Of a stretch of 64,000 nt of DNA, positions 47,076 through 57,394 are shown in pieces (the stretch's first letter is position 1; each line of letters starts with the position of its first letter). The notes below the pieces were generated by a model. The model was not told the DNA's origin. It saw nothing but the letters and a program-made list of their open reading frames with translations, and made no database searches. The stretch is from Aspergillus flavus (Eukaryota > Ascomycota > Eurotiomycetes > Eurotiales > Aspergillaceae), in NCBI RefSeq assembly GCF_009017415.1, contig NC_092406.1, positions 5,704,001-5,768,000 of the forward strand, in the 5' to 3' direction. The position numbers were made by a program, and so were the translations under genes.

Positions 47076-48819
47076 ATGTGGTGGATTGCACCCATGTTTG
47101 GAAAGAATCCCCGAGACGAACCGATCACACAAAGATATAATCGTCGTAGGTTGAGGTCTCTCAAATTGAGGATCGGGAAGTTTCAAGAGACGCGGCAATG
47201 TGCCAGAGTCTGTGGGTTCTGTCGCATGTTAGTACAGACACTTGAAAGGGACCACAGATTCGATAAAAGAGAGGATCCCAGCATCATCATTGGAATGAAC
47301 TTGGAGGAAGATGAGGATTTTTTACCTCGAGCGTGGGGTAGACTTTCAAATCCGAGTATGCACCTTATATGGTTAGTGGCAGGGCGTTCGTTTTTGTTTC
47401 TCTACCCAGAATCTCGTCGCTAATGAAGAAATCACAGAAATAGGTTGGATGCAAATTTTATGGGCTGAGAAAGTCTACTTCAAAAAACAGCCGGTTGTTG
47501 CAACCTGAACCTGAACCTGACGTTAACTGGGGTGTTATCCGTGACTGGCTTCAGGACTGCTGTGCCAACCATAAGGGCGATGTTAATAAAGAGGCTGATT
47601 CAACCATAATACCTCAAATGCGCGTATTCGATGTTGAAGAGGGATGCGTTGTGATGGCTCCTCCGCATTGCAAGTATGCTAGTTTGAGCTACGTATGGGG
47701 GAAACCATCAGACCAAGATCTTTCAGCAAGGACAGAAAACATAACTAACCTTGAGAAGAAAGGATATCTATATAAGAATCTCCCAACAGCAACATTCCAC
47801 GATGCAATGGTAGCATGTGCAAAGCTTGGCCTTCGCTATCTCGGGACAGATAGGCTCTGCATCCTTCAAGACGCAATCCAGGATAAACACACCCAGGTTA
47901 ATGCCATGGATGTCATCTATAGTTGCTCTGTTGTCACTCTGGTTGTCCTGGCAGGAGTGAATGCCCACTATGACTTGCCCGGTGTGCACATGAGGAAACG
48001 AACCCCATGGCCAATCTTAGAGACACAGGGTCTATACTTGATTAGGGAGCCAGATACGTATACTAAAGCATGCGATTTTGCAGTGTGGGCCTCCCGAGGT
48101 TGGACATTGCAAGAGGCAGTTCTCTCTCCTCGACTCCTATTCTTCACCAATGATGGGGTTTACTTCGAGTGCTGCCACGACCCCTTTGTTAAAGATGAAA
48201 ATGCATTCGTACATCCAAATTACAAGAGAGATCGGTGCAAAGGACAATCTAATTTGTCCAGTTCAAATGACTTGGTTAAGCAATACACTCAAAGAAGCTT
48301 GCGTAGCAGGAAGGAGGATGGATGCAGTGTCTTTGTGGAAGGTTGTGGACTGGATATGCAATCGTGGTGGAGGATCCGGGAAAGCACCCCTAACATTCAG
48401 ATTGATGTTCTTGCTCTGTCTTTGGAGTTATACCCACATTCTAAAACCGCTTGGCATCATCCACGCAATCTAGGCGAGAAAATATTTGGCGAAGAGCTAT
48501 CATACTGGCGTGATTCCGCAGGCCAGCCCCTATATCTGTGTATGTGGACACATTGAACCAGATCAACAGTGATGATGGCTCTACGCTGACTGATTATACA
48601 ACGAGGGAAAAATGTAACAATCCCTCCGAGGCCGAGGAAACCAATCACGATCCCATTTACGGCAAACTGAGATATGCTCTCTTTGCCAATGTAATGATCG
48701 TGGAAACAAAAGATGGTGAGAGCAGACGGATTGGAATCGGGAAAACCTCTCTAAAATCATGGACCAAGGGAAAGGCCCGAGTTTGGGACCTTTGTATTGA
48801 AGTGATACACTATGGATAA
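47076..48819 (+). pseudogene. decayed HET-domain (heterokaryon incompatibility) gene
   Basis: HET proteins trigger incompatibility-type cell death in filamentous ascomycetes. The pieces occur in order but in different frames. 47076-47424 (RVCGFCRMLVQTLERDHRFD) ends at a stop. About 47425-47485 has EITEIGWMQILWAEKVYFK in a second frame. A six-A run (47482-47487) marks a shift to the third frame, which carries the HET domain to 48556 (CKYASLSYVWGKPSDQD; LGTDRLCILQDAIQDKHTQV; WASRGWTLQEAVLSPRLLFF). The usual HET tail (KLRYALFANVMIVETKDGES, RRIGIG) is in yet another frame, 48538-48819. No intron pair was found that joins these frames. It is probably a recent pseudogene; short introns plus a sequencing error in the A-run is the alternative. 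Confidence 0.72.
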
Positions 48820-50199
48820 TCAATAGACAGTATGTTATCGAAAGCATCCCTATGTATCATTACCATTAGAGCTGTTTGATAACTTAAGATATCTCTTGCA
48901 TAATATCAGCCGGTAGTACACACCTCTATGCACCCTTATAGTCTTCTTGGTGACGAAGTCTTGTTGTAGCTGTCACTAATATTGATTTTGAAACCCTGTG
49001 CACATTCCATAATCGATAGGCCGGTGGCCACAAACTGTAACTGATATCCCCGACCTCTAAAAATGGTCATGTTCTATTTGTATGGTGAAATAGTTTACTT
49101 GCGGGGCCATGATATAAAGAAACCACCTAACCCTCATATAACGGTTATAGTGGCGCAGAAGGCTGTACCTTTCTTCGACTATCACTATAGACACGGCCAT
49201 AGTGCTATACTATAGTATGTACTTCTACAGCTCTGGTTTATATGATCATGAACATGACCCGTCATTATGGTCACTACATGCACAAGCGGTACGTTACTTC
49301 GAAGTGGAGCTTCAGAGTTACTAAATTACAGGAACCAAGGTGATTTATCCACAAACTCCAACTCTCCCTGTCTATGACATTCTCCCACTGACCTTCCGGG
49401 GAGCATTTAACCAATGTATATATTACAGTCTACGTACATATAAAACCCAGGTTCACACGGGAAAAGAGTGCACTGTAAGTGAGTCCGTCCATACGAGTAT
49501 TCTATTATATTTTCCGCAGTTTACTTACAGACTACGCACTAGTAACCTGGACTCTGGTAAGTGCAAACGATTTCCTCGTCACGGCCGGTTCCAGAGCAGC
49601 ACGCAGCCTGATTGCTCAGGCCCCCGTTATTGGCAGGGACAGGCAGGTTGGGGCCTGTTGAGCCCAGATAAGCGCATTTACAAAAGGCAGGAGAAGAAGG
49701 GCAAGCTTCGTAGCCATTTTGTCTATCCACGGCATAATCACTTGCTAGATATCAGTTTTCCCGTCAGGTTAGAAAGATCATGGCAGCCGCTGCGTCCCGG
49801 CGGATGGGAATTGCATCCACACTAAGTTCTATCCTACTCCCTTTTCTGTTATAGTGTAAGGCTTATAGGGTGAGGTACGGAAGCGCTAGTACGACAGTGT
49901 CGCTGCATTGTTACATATAAGCGATGGATATTTGGCTGATCGCCCTCTAGTTAAGTATCTATGTGGATAGCAACCCTGACTTACCACGGATTGACAATTG
50001 GCATACCATGGATACATATATGACACAGATAATTTCATCAAAGAAAGAGCTCTTAGAAGCTCCAGAGCACGGCAAGACCAGATAGAAGGTGAAATGTTCA
50101 GGATGGCAGCAACTTTTGCACTATCATTACCAAAGTATGTAATAAGATAAAAGGAGGGTCTTGCAATTCCCAAGCGTGCCGCGAATAGTGACGAGATAA
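48820..50199. other. gene-poor region with a possible secreted-protein relic
   Basis: Mostly AT-rich. On the minus strand at 49717 an ATG opens a signal-peptide-like stretch (MATKLALLLLPFVNALIWAQ) that stops soon after. The neighbouring frame (49730-49539) carries a cysteine-rich segment (GGLSNQAACCSGTGRDEEIV). Together they could be a frameshifted small secreted protein. No firm gene is called. Confidence 0.35.
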
Positions 50200-51986
50200 C
50201 TACTGCTCCTCGATCTCCTCCTCACCATACTCTCCAATGTCCTCCTCATCATCGATAGAGGCTTCTTGGTATTGCTGGTATTCCGACACCAAATCGTTCA
50301 TGTTGCTTTCCGCTTCCGTGAATTCCATCTCGTCCATACCCTCGCTGGTGTACCAGTGCAAGAATGCCTTGCGACGGAACATGCTAGAGAACTGATTGCC
50401 GATACGCTGGAACAATTCCTGGATGGATGTCGAATTACCGATGAAGGTTGAAGCCATCTTCAGGCCCCTGGGAGGCACGGAGCAGACCGTGGTTTGGATA
50501 TTGTTGGGGATCCATTCAACGAAGTATCCGCTGTTCTTAGTCTGGACGCCACGCATTTGATCTTCGACCTCCTTCGTCGAGACTTTTCCACGGCTGAATC
50601 ATAGTTAGTCTTTGCAATCATGAATTGCGGAGGAAACCTACAAGATCGCGGAGCAAGTCAAAAAGCGGCCGTTGTGGAAATTAGCAGCAGCCATCATGTT
50701 TCTGGGATCGAACATCTGTTGGGTCAATTCAGGCACGGAGACTGCGCGGAATGAATGGGCCCCTCGGCTGGTCAGTGGTGCAAAGCCCACCATGAAGAAA
50801 TGAAGCCGGGGGAAGGGCACCATGTTCACAGCCAGTTTTCGCAGGTCGGAATTGAGTTGACCAGGGAATCGAAGACTGACGGTAACACCAGACATAACTG
50901 CCGAGACCAGGTGGTTAAGGTCACCATAGGAAGGAGAAGCCAGTTTCAGGGTGCGCATGCAGATGTCGTAGAGGGCCTACGTTGATTAGAACACATCTTC
51001 ACTTAGGAAAATAATGGTTTCGCACCTCGTTATCGATGCAGAATGTCTCGTCGGAATGCTCCACCAGCTGATGAACAGACAATGTGGCGTTGTATGGCTC
51101 CACCACTGTATCCGAGACCTTCGGCGAAGGCGCCACAGAGAAAGTGGCCATCATACGATCCGGGAATTCCTCACGTATCTTCGAGATCAAAAGAGTTCCC
51201 ATACCGGAACCCGTACCACCTCCAAGGGAGTGTGTGATCTGGAATCCTTGCAGACAGTCACAGCTTTCGGCTTCACGACGAACGACATCCACAACAGAAT
51301 CAACCAATTCAGCACCTTCCGTATAGTGACCCTTTGCCCAGTTATTTCCCGCGCTTGACTGGCCGAATACGAAGTTGTCCGGTCGGAAAAGCTGTCCAAA
51401 CGGACCAGCACGGACGGCGTCCATCGTGCCGGGCTCCAAGTCCACGAGGACCGCGCGGGGAACATATTTCTGGTTGCCGACCTAGTGGATTGGTGAGCGG
51501 CAGTAGTACACACGATTTAGAGAAGCTTAGCTACCTCATTGAAATAGACATTCATCCGCTCCAGTTCTTGGTCGTTGGAGCCAGTGTACCTGAGAATCAA
51601 TTAGGAGAAGTCCGTCACGTCATAGCTCATGTTACTCACACTCCAGACGCGTCGAGGCCATGTTCGCCGGAGATTATTTGCCTTAAAAACGTCAATATGC
51701 GTTCCATTAAAAACACCCTGCCTGTTAAGCATGTGAAAAGGATGGATCAATATTGGACTTACCAGAAGGCGGTACCAACTTGGTTACCCTATAAAAAGAG
51801 CGCGATGACTCAGTTATCTTCCATCAAATATTGCAAGTGGTTTACTTACACACTGGCCAGTTTGGAGGTGCACCTTGAGGGAGTTAGCATTGTCATGTTG
51901 ATCACGTTGGAGATGGAACGGCGGGGGAGGAGTGGGGAAAAGAAGAGCTCCGTGACTGCCCCAAACAAACTTACGATCTCACGCAT
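50200..51986 (-). CDS. tubC: Beta-tubulin, divergent TubC-type paralogue
   Basis: Beta subunit of microtubules; GTP-binding. Eight exons: 51986-51975, 51873-51850, 51788-51763, 51681-51640, 51589-51535, 51481-51026, 50976-50642, 50593-50200; 447 aa, exactly the usual length. Joins give [34 protein letters not shown] and [21 protein letters not shown] signature [19 protein letters not shown] autoregulation tetrapeptide; acidic tail [15 protein letters not shown]. Compared with the main fungal BenA type it has unusual residues ([43 protein letters not shown]), matching the second beta-tubulin class of Aspergillus (tubC, mainly used in conidial development). The benzimidazole-site residues Glu198 and Phe200 (SDETFC) are the sensitive type. 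The small 5' exons (12, 24 and 26 nt) are characteristic of fungal beta-tubulin genes. Confidence 0.95.
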
Positions 51987-53353
51987 TGTGAAGAAGGATG
52001 AAGTATCGCGATACAAAAAGGTATTAGGGGGTAAGAAAAAGGGATTGTAGGGGAGACGATGGGATTGAGATAGGGGAAACGGGGGTAGAGGTGATGTTGG
52101 GCAACGAAGAAGCGGGAGGATTTATTGGGAGAAGAAAAACAAAACGGTAGGGAAACCGTGATCCGTCAGTCAGGTGTCCGTCAGGCGATTGTATTGCTGT
52201 TTTATGTAAACTCGTAAGCAGTGCATTTGGTGCTAACGGCATTTTGACACCTTCTTTTTGAGCGGATTTGTCTGGGCCTATGGATTCATTCGATTCTTCC
52301 AGCCTTTCGCCCAAAGTACACTAGTCCCAACTTTGCTTCTTGTCCGTGTTTTTTTTTTTTTCCTTTTTTTCCCTTTCCCCCCCCCCTTCTCCTTTTGTTT
52401 TCAATAATAACAATAATATTAACAACTCAACGGCTTAATCCTCTTTAGAATTGAATTGATAGGCGACAAGAGCAAACAAGAACAGAGCGAAATTAATTCG
52501 ATGTTGATCTGCGGGTTCCCGAGACGATATTTATATAATTTATACCCACTTTTCCAAATCTACTCCAAGTACTGTACAAAAGAACAACAACGATTGTATA
52601 CGTATCGTGCTCACCGCTCCAATTTCGCCCTTCTTATCTAAGACCGTCCTTTTGAGAGAGTTCGACCGGATTCGGATTCGGAATCAGACCCGGGATGCAG
52701 CAGTTCAGACACTCAGACAATGGAATCCCTGGAGGACCGTAACCCTAGTCGACAATGGTTCCCTACGCTAACCTATCGTGGCCTAAAGGTCACCACCCCC
52801 AAGACTGCCAGCGATTGTCGCTTAGAAATGTGACCAGGCTGAAATTAGAGGGATCGGCATGCTTTCCTACAGCTTGGATGATCTTGAAGGCTAATTTCAA
52901 GAAGGTCAGACCAAATGATTGGTACCATTAACCTCCTACATTTCACAGGTAAAACACAGAAAAAAGAGCGGTTTCGTGTTTGGAAGGAATGCCCTGAATA
53001 GAGATTTTAATATGGCTTTGAGAAGGTATGTATGTTGGTCATAGTAGATCATAATATTTGACTCACATATAGATGTAATCTCGCGAGCTACATGAAGCAC
53101 ATAGATAGCATTGGATCTTGTGTGCTTAAGACCCTTATCCGGGGGATGAGTATTTACTTCAAGGCTGCTATTATACTGAGGCACAAAACTACGAGTCAGC
53201 TGCGAGTATAGCACCTGTATAGCAAATCACACGACTCTTGCTCTAAGAAGTCGAGTCATTGAGATCAATAAGGATTGAGCTGTCAGTCAAAATGTCTACT
53301 AATCAAAAACAGATTTTTTCCCACGTGCTTTCCATGATGCCCTGGATGAATTC
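51987..53353. promoter_or_regulatory. tubC upstream region with long pyrimidine tract
   Basis: tubC promoter side, then non-coding sequence up to the kinase-like gene 3' end. Contains a striking plus-strand pyrimidine run at 52350-52400 (T11, T8, C10 blocks). No other gene supported. Confidence 0.5.
52350..52400. repeat. homopurine/homopyrimidine tract
   Basis: About 50 nt of almost pure T and C on the plus strand, including 11 T, 8 T and 10 C in a row. It lies about 360 bp upstream of the tubC start on the opposite sense. Possible promoter poly-purine element or simple low-complexity DNA. Confidence 0.7.
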
Positions 53354-54190
53354 CTACTCTATAGGAGGGGGGCCCTTTGCTTCCAGCATCCGATCTTCGA
53401 TTGCCCATATTTCCCGTTGTTCCGCTGTAATAGTTGCCTCGGTGTCCTTGTATTGAGCCTCAAGCCAGGCCTGCCATGGCCAGTCAATCCATTCGTGAAA
53501 GTAAGCTTGGCGACGATAAACGACATTCCATCTGAGTAGAGGGCTAATTGCAACGCCAGGAAGGTATCGCTTCTCCTCTTTGGGGTTAGATGGATTGCGG
53601 GATCGTCCAATAACCGACTTCCCTAGATCAATAATGAATACCCCCAATGTTGTGTTTCGTTGGATGATGATATTTCTTGGGCAGAGATCCTCGTGCAAGA
53701 CATCTTTCGTGTAAAGTGAAGATTCTCCATTGATTATTTGTTTCATGATCTCTTGACGTTCTTCCCTTGGAAACATTTCAGGGTTCAATCTATCCATGGA
53801 GAGACCATCAATATGCTCGATCAAAATCAATCGAACATGGCGAGAATTTTCACCCAAGTTTATTGTCAAGGTGTACGAACCGAAAAATCTAGGAATAACT
53901 GAGCCCTGCAGGTTCGACAGATGCATATAAGCGGCACACTCATGGGTGTAGTCATAATCGACCCCAAGAAAGGGGTCTTCATCGTTGAAAGAGAAGTCAT
54001 GATAGAGTGGATCATATATTTTGGCGACCATGTTTTGATCAGTTGGTATATAAGGAGAGTTGGAGTTATTCAAGCATTTGACAACAAAAATCTGGGATCT
54101 TTTATCACAGCCCACACGAATTTCCTTGGTCAACTTGATAATAATAGAGCGTGACCATCGGAGCCTGCCAGTGGCGGGTTCTGGAGACAT
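53354..54190 (-). CDS. Protein-kinase-like / phosphotransferase-fold protein
   Basis: Single exon, 278 aa. Kinase-fold motifs are visible: a hinge-like segment VRLILIEHIDGLSMDRL, a catalytic-loop-like VLHEDLCPRNIIIQ (His-x-Asp-x4-Asn pattern) and a DFG-equivalent FIIDLGKSV. The N-lobe has VAKIYDPLYHDF (a possible Lys in the VAIK position) and an acidic helix. This pattern is common in a large, poorly studied group of fungal kinase-like/APH-like proteins found in accessory regions. The C-terminal 70 residues are rich in Trp/Tyr and Glu (EWIDWPWQAWLEAQYKD). Activity and substrate unknown. The first ATG is used; there is no signal peptide or membrane segment. Confidence 0.72.
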   Translation of the reverse strand: MSPEPATGRLRWSRSIIIKLTKEIRVGCDKRSQIFVVKCLNNSNSPYIPTDQNMVAKIYDPLYHDFSFNDEDPFLGVDYDYTHECAAYMHLSNLQGSVIPRFFGSYTLTINLGENSRHVRLILIEHIDGLSMDRLNPEMFPREERQEIMKQIINGESSLYTKDVLHEDLCPRNIIIQRNTTLGVFIIDLGKSVIGRSRNPSNPKEEKRYLPGVAISPLLRWNVVYRRQAYFHEWIDWPWQAWLEAQYKDTEATITAEQREIWAIEDRMLEAKGPPPIE

Positions 54191-55428
54191 AACTTCTATG
54201 TACAGTTAGAACTTAAGGCACTTGTTCGGGAAGGATAAATGGACGGACGGGTACGAGTTTAGGGGCTAACAAAACATAAACCCTCCGAAATAAAGGGAAA
54301 ACGGCAAAATGGGATACGCGATATCATTGCAAAAAAGGCAGTGGCTAGGTGTAATAGACTATGTAGCAACTTCGGAGAAATTAGGCTTCATCGCTGGTCT
54401 CAGATCTACTTGGGCGATCCGGTATAGATACTGAGCAAAGTCATAATGACCCAGACACCAAGGGGTCCGTCTCACTAGTGATAATTCTATGCCCATGATA
54501 GAATAACGACTGGTAGACGAGGAATATCTAAATGTGACCAAGCTGCAGTAGAGTGTGAATTAGTTCCTAGTGTATTCTGATATATTTTGTCGCGAGGCTG
54601 GTGACATACTACTACCCAATACTATCCCAAGATTTAAGCGCCGACAAATAGCACATGATTTGACGGGTTGATTATGGGAGCCCTCTATGTGAACTATTGG
54701 TCCTTCAGTAAGTCCACATCATGAGGCTCTGACAATATAACTGGAAACCAAGTTGCTGCATCTCCCCCCAGTCATCAAGAGGTCTGGGGCCACTTGAAAG
54801 ACGGAGTATCAATCTATGTCGACCAAACTAGGGGGTGTAAGTCATCTATTTCCGACTTAGTAGTATCTGTTAACGGACCAGGAACGGCCGTCTGCATAGA
54901 AGGTACGGATGGTTCAGGGTTGACCGTCATCTTCGAACTTAGAGATACACAAATATATACAGAGTGAATGTTTTGCTTGCCCAGATTGAATTTAGGAAGC
55001 AGACTTGTGTAGCCGGCTGGATCTGTACCCTTTTCATGACGTTCGCATCTGGGACTCAGTTCGCTTACATGCATGCTAGCCGGCTTTTGATCAAAACAAC
55101 GACCCTGACAGCTTTCCGAGCCCTCCCCGTCATCCGGAGTGACTCACGATACAAGTCATTGTCAAGTAAAGAGACACCGGCTACAAGTTTGATATACCAA
55201 GACCTGATAATTTGACAAGAATCAACACCCGAGCCGGGAGTCGAGAAGAAGTACTATTTCCCCGCAGTGAATTACGGCCGGGTAACTGCACCCGGGCCAA
55301 GGACTATACACACTCAGCCCGTCGCATATCAAACATATAAAACCCCCCAAGAAGAACAACAAGAAGCCATCCAACAACTAAGATCATTCTCCCATTCCTC
55401 CAAAGCCAAAACCTCAAGATAAACCACC
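54191..55428. promoter_or_regulatory. intergenic region upstream of the HAD gene
   Basis: Divergent upstream region of the kinase-like and HAD genes. Holds the 73-bp duplicate described separately. 55330-55428 is an A/C-rich leader directly before the HAD ATG. No other gene supported. Confidence 0.5.
55012..55084 (+). repeat. 73-bp exact copy of a Zn2Cys6 gene segment, inverted-repeat ends
   Basis: Bases 55012-55084 are identical to the reverse complement of 59953-60025, which lies inside the transcription factor gene. Both ends carry GCCGGCT / AGCCGGC, a 7-bp inverted repeat. Flanking sequences show no similarity, so the match stops exactly at the repeats. Here the segment is in non-coding DNA. 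Confidence 0.9.
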
Positions 55429-56142
55429 ATGTCCAAGCTCACCAACTACCGCCTCCTCTCCTTCGACGTCTACGGTACCCTAATCGACTGGGAAACCGGC
55501 GTCTGGAACGCAATCCAACCAACCCTAGCCTCCAACAACGCGCAAATAACACGATCAGACTTCCTCAAGCTCTATCAAGAGCTCGAAAAATTCCAACAAA
55601 CCAAGACCCCAGACATGCCCTATTCACAACTCCTCTCCACAATCCACCCGCAAATCGCCTCTCGCCTGGCCCTTGACCCTCCTACCGCAGAAGAAAGCAA
55701 CCGCTTCGGTGAATTAGTTGGCGAGTGGCCTGCATTCCCGGATACTGTGGAGGCATTGAAGCGTCTGTCGAAGCGCTACAAACTGGTCGTGCTTTCAAAT
55801 GTGGACCGGGAGTCGTTCCAGAAGACCAATGCTGGAAGCTTGCAGGGGTTTCCGTTTGATTTGGCTATCACGGCGCAGGATGTGGGGTCGTATAAACCTA
55901 ATCTGGCTAACTTTGAGTATATGTTGAAAGCTGTTAAGGAACAGTTTGGGGTCGAGGCGGAACAGGTGCTTCAGACGGCGCAGAGTCAGTTCCATGATCA
56001 TCATCCTGCGAAGAAAGTGGGGCTTAAGTCTTCTTGGATTGAGAGGCCGGGGGCTTTGATGGGGAATTTGGAGGATACGGTTTATGATTGGAAGTTTGAT
56101 ACGCTTGGTGGTATGGCCGATGCTGTTGAGAGGGAGTTGTAG
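55429..56142 (+). CDS. Haloacid dehalogenase type II-like hydrolase
   Basis: HAD superfamily, 2-haloacid dehalogenase-like; a soluble hydrolase. Intronless, 237 aa. Motif I is FDVYGTLIDWE (nucleophile Asp near residue 13), motif II LVVLSNVDRESF, motif III Lys in DVGSYKPNLANFEYML, and a C-terminal variation QFHDHHPAKKVGLKSSWIER, where family members have SNxxD acidic residues. The helical cap (RSDFLKLYQELEKFQ region) fits L-2-haloacid dehalogenases. Motif IV here reads SQFHDH with a single Asp, so activity may differ from true dehalogenases. The cap and core lengths are normal. The gene lies in an accessory neighbourhood and the natural substrate is unknown. Start context (CACCATGTCC) is good. 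Confidence 0.9.
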   Translation: MSKLTNYRLLSFDVYGTLIDWETGVWNAIQPTLASNNAQITRSDFLKLYQELEKFQQTKTPDMPYSQLLSTIHPQIASRLALDPPTAEESNRFGELVGEWPAFPDTVEALKRLSKRYKLVVLSNVDRESFQKTNAGSLQGFPFDLAITAQDVGSYKPNLANFEYMLKAVKEQFGVEAEQVLQTAQSQFHDHHPAKKVGLKSSWIERPGALMGNLEDTVYDWKFDTLGGMADAVEREL

Positions 56143-56583
56143 ACTGGTTTTCTTGATTTTGATATTTCACTAGGGCAAGCTACTTATGTCGATTCACATG
56201 GTACTATCTACAAGACGAGCGTAGTGAATGTCGTAAGTGTAGTCCATTCTCTGCTATATTCTCACATAGTGCGATCTATTACGACATAGCAACTACCGCC
56301 CAAATCCAACGGACGCCGTCTGAAAGGCCACGAAATAGCTAATGTACCTAAGTTGAATTGGAAATTTGGAAGTACTTCCCGGTATACCATACCGGTAATG
56401 TTAAGTCAAGGAGTAAGACCTCGAGTGAGCAGCAAGCTAAAAACCTATAACAAGTGCGGTGTTCCGGGAAAATACATGAGGTTGTTGAGCATACAAAGAT
56501 GTATGTACATACAAAGGTTGTAAACATAGCTCTCCTTTCGGCAGATTGATAACTGTTAAAATTTCAAAAAATTACAACCTGTT
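56143..56583. other. intergenic region 5' of tRNA-Trp
   Basis: HAD gene 3' flank and 5' flank of the tRNA gene. No other feature seen. Confidence 0.5.
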
Positions 56584-56590
56584 GGGGCGC

Positions 56591-56601
56591 TGGCGCAACG
56601 G
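56591..56601 (+). promoter_or_regulatory. tRNA internal promoter, A box
   Basis: TGGCGCAACGG fits the TRGYNNANNNG consensus of the Pol III A box in the D arm of the tRNA-Trp gene. Confidence 0.8.
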
Positions 56602-56610
56602 TAGCGCGTT

Positions 56611-56665
56611 GTAAGTTACCATTACTTTCACACATGAAGAAACCTCATTCTAACAATTATCACAG
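56611..56665 (+). other. spliceosomal-type intron inside tRNA-Trp gene
   Basis: 55 nt starting GTAAGT and ending CACAG, with a branch-point match TCTAAC about 12 nt before the acceptor. Length and all three signals equal those of the mRNA introns elsewhere in the window (48-80 nt). Exact removal rebuilds a five-base-pair anticodon stem. It sits between the A and B boxes. It does not resemble the short introns removed by tRNA endonuclease in position or boundary. Confidence 0.8.
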
Positions 56666-56689
56666 CGACTCCAGATCGAAAGGTTATCC

Positions 56690-56698
56690 GTTCAAATC
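56690..56698 (+). promoter_or_regulatory. tRNA internal promoter, B box
   Basis: GTTCAAATC fits the GWTCRANNC B-box core in the T arm. Confidence 0.8.
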
Positions 56699-56710
56699 GG
56701 GTGCGCCTCA

Positions 56711-56718
56711 TTCTTTTT
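56711..56718 (+). terminator. Pol III terminator
   Basis: TTCTTTTT directly follows the discriminator base; the T5 run is a typical Pol III stop. Confidence 0.75.
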
Positions 56719-57394
56719 ATGACTTTTCTTTTTGTCAGTCCTGTACATTTGTTACTACTATGGTGAAATTCTTGAAGCATGCACAGTTTTCTTTCTATCC
56801 GATATCTTTCTCTTTTGAATTTTCTATCAGAGATATTTTTGTTAGCTATTCATGTACTGGAACGTGGTTATACTCTTGAACCCGGGTACAAGGACCCGAA
56901 CCCTAGTTCACTGCTCTGGTTAAGTACCGAAAAAAAGTATAAGAGAAAAAAAGGAAGATAAAGAGAATTCAATAAGGCAAAAATAGAGACGTAGCGAGGA
57001 AATAAAGAATCAAAGAACAAACAAATCCAAATAGAGTAAAACACAGGGAAGAACAAAGTACTCCCATATAACGACTAGAGATAGCAATCATTATAACAAA
57101 CATAGCAAGATCTAATACCTATTAGCATTTTCCTCCACCGGATCACGTCCACCCATCCAGATACCAGCACACAAGAAGCATTCCTCGAGTACGGCAACAA
57201 ACATCCTAGTAGGGACTACTTACCAATTTCAACTTCGGATACAGACATCCACTTCGAAACTCGGCATGACCCGGTTCCCCTTCCCGGTCCGAGTGGATAG
57301 TAGACAAGGCATAGTAGATTTTGTTGAATATAAGCTATAGCGTCGAATATGGCAGGATATAGGGAATGTCATTTTATTCATAGGTTATAAATCT
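56719..57394. other. intergenic region, no gene recognised
   Basis: A/T-rich near 56930-57060, then mixed sequence. 57120-57310 is more GC-rich and unique-looking, but no protein or RNA family was recognised on either strand. Confidence 0.4.

Larger units (their letters stand above)
56584..56710 (+). tRNA. tRNA-Trp (CCA anticodon) with a 55-nt ectopic intron
   Basis: Without the insertion at 56611-56665 the sequence folds into a 72-nt cloverleaf. Acceptor stem 56584-56590 pairs with 56703-56709 (7 bp, one G-U). D stem GCGC/GCGC is 56593-56596 with 56604-56607. Anticodon stem TTCGA/TCGAA is 56609-56610 plus 56666-56668, pairing with 56676-56680. Loop CTCCAGA holds anticodon CCA at 56671-56673. 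T arm ATCCG-TTCAAAT-CGGGT is 56686-56702, and the discriminator is A56710. Pol III signals are intact: A box, B box and a downstream T5. The insertion splits the 5' strand of the anticodon stem between positions 28 and 29. Eukaryotic tRNA introns normally lie between 37 and 38, so this is not a standard tRNA intron. Whether the gene makes functional tRNA depends on removal of the insert. Confidence 0.92.

Noticed and set aside
56877..56935. tRNA-like promoter boxes on the minus strand near GGGTTCAAGAG
   Set aside because: No acceptor, D or anticodon stems can be formed; the box match alone is not enough.
57120..57310. possible 5S rRNA or other structured RNA
   Set aside because: Checked for a remembered 5S rRNA pattern on both strands without a match; nothing else recognised.
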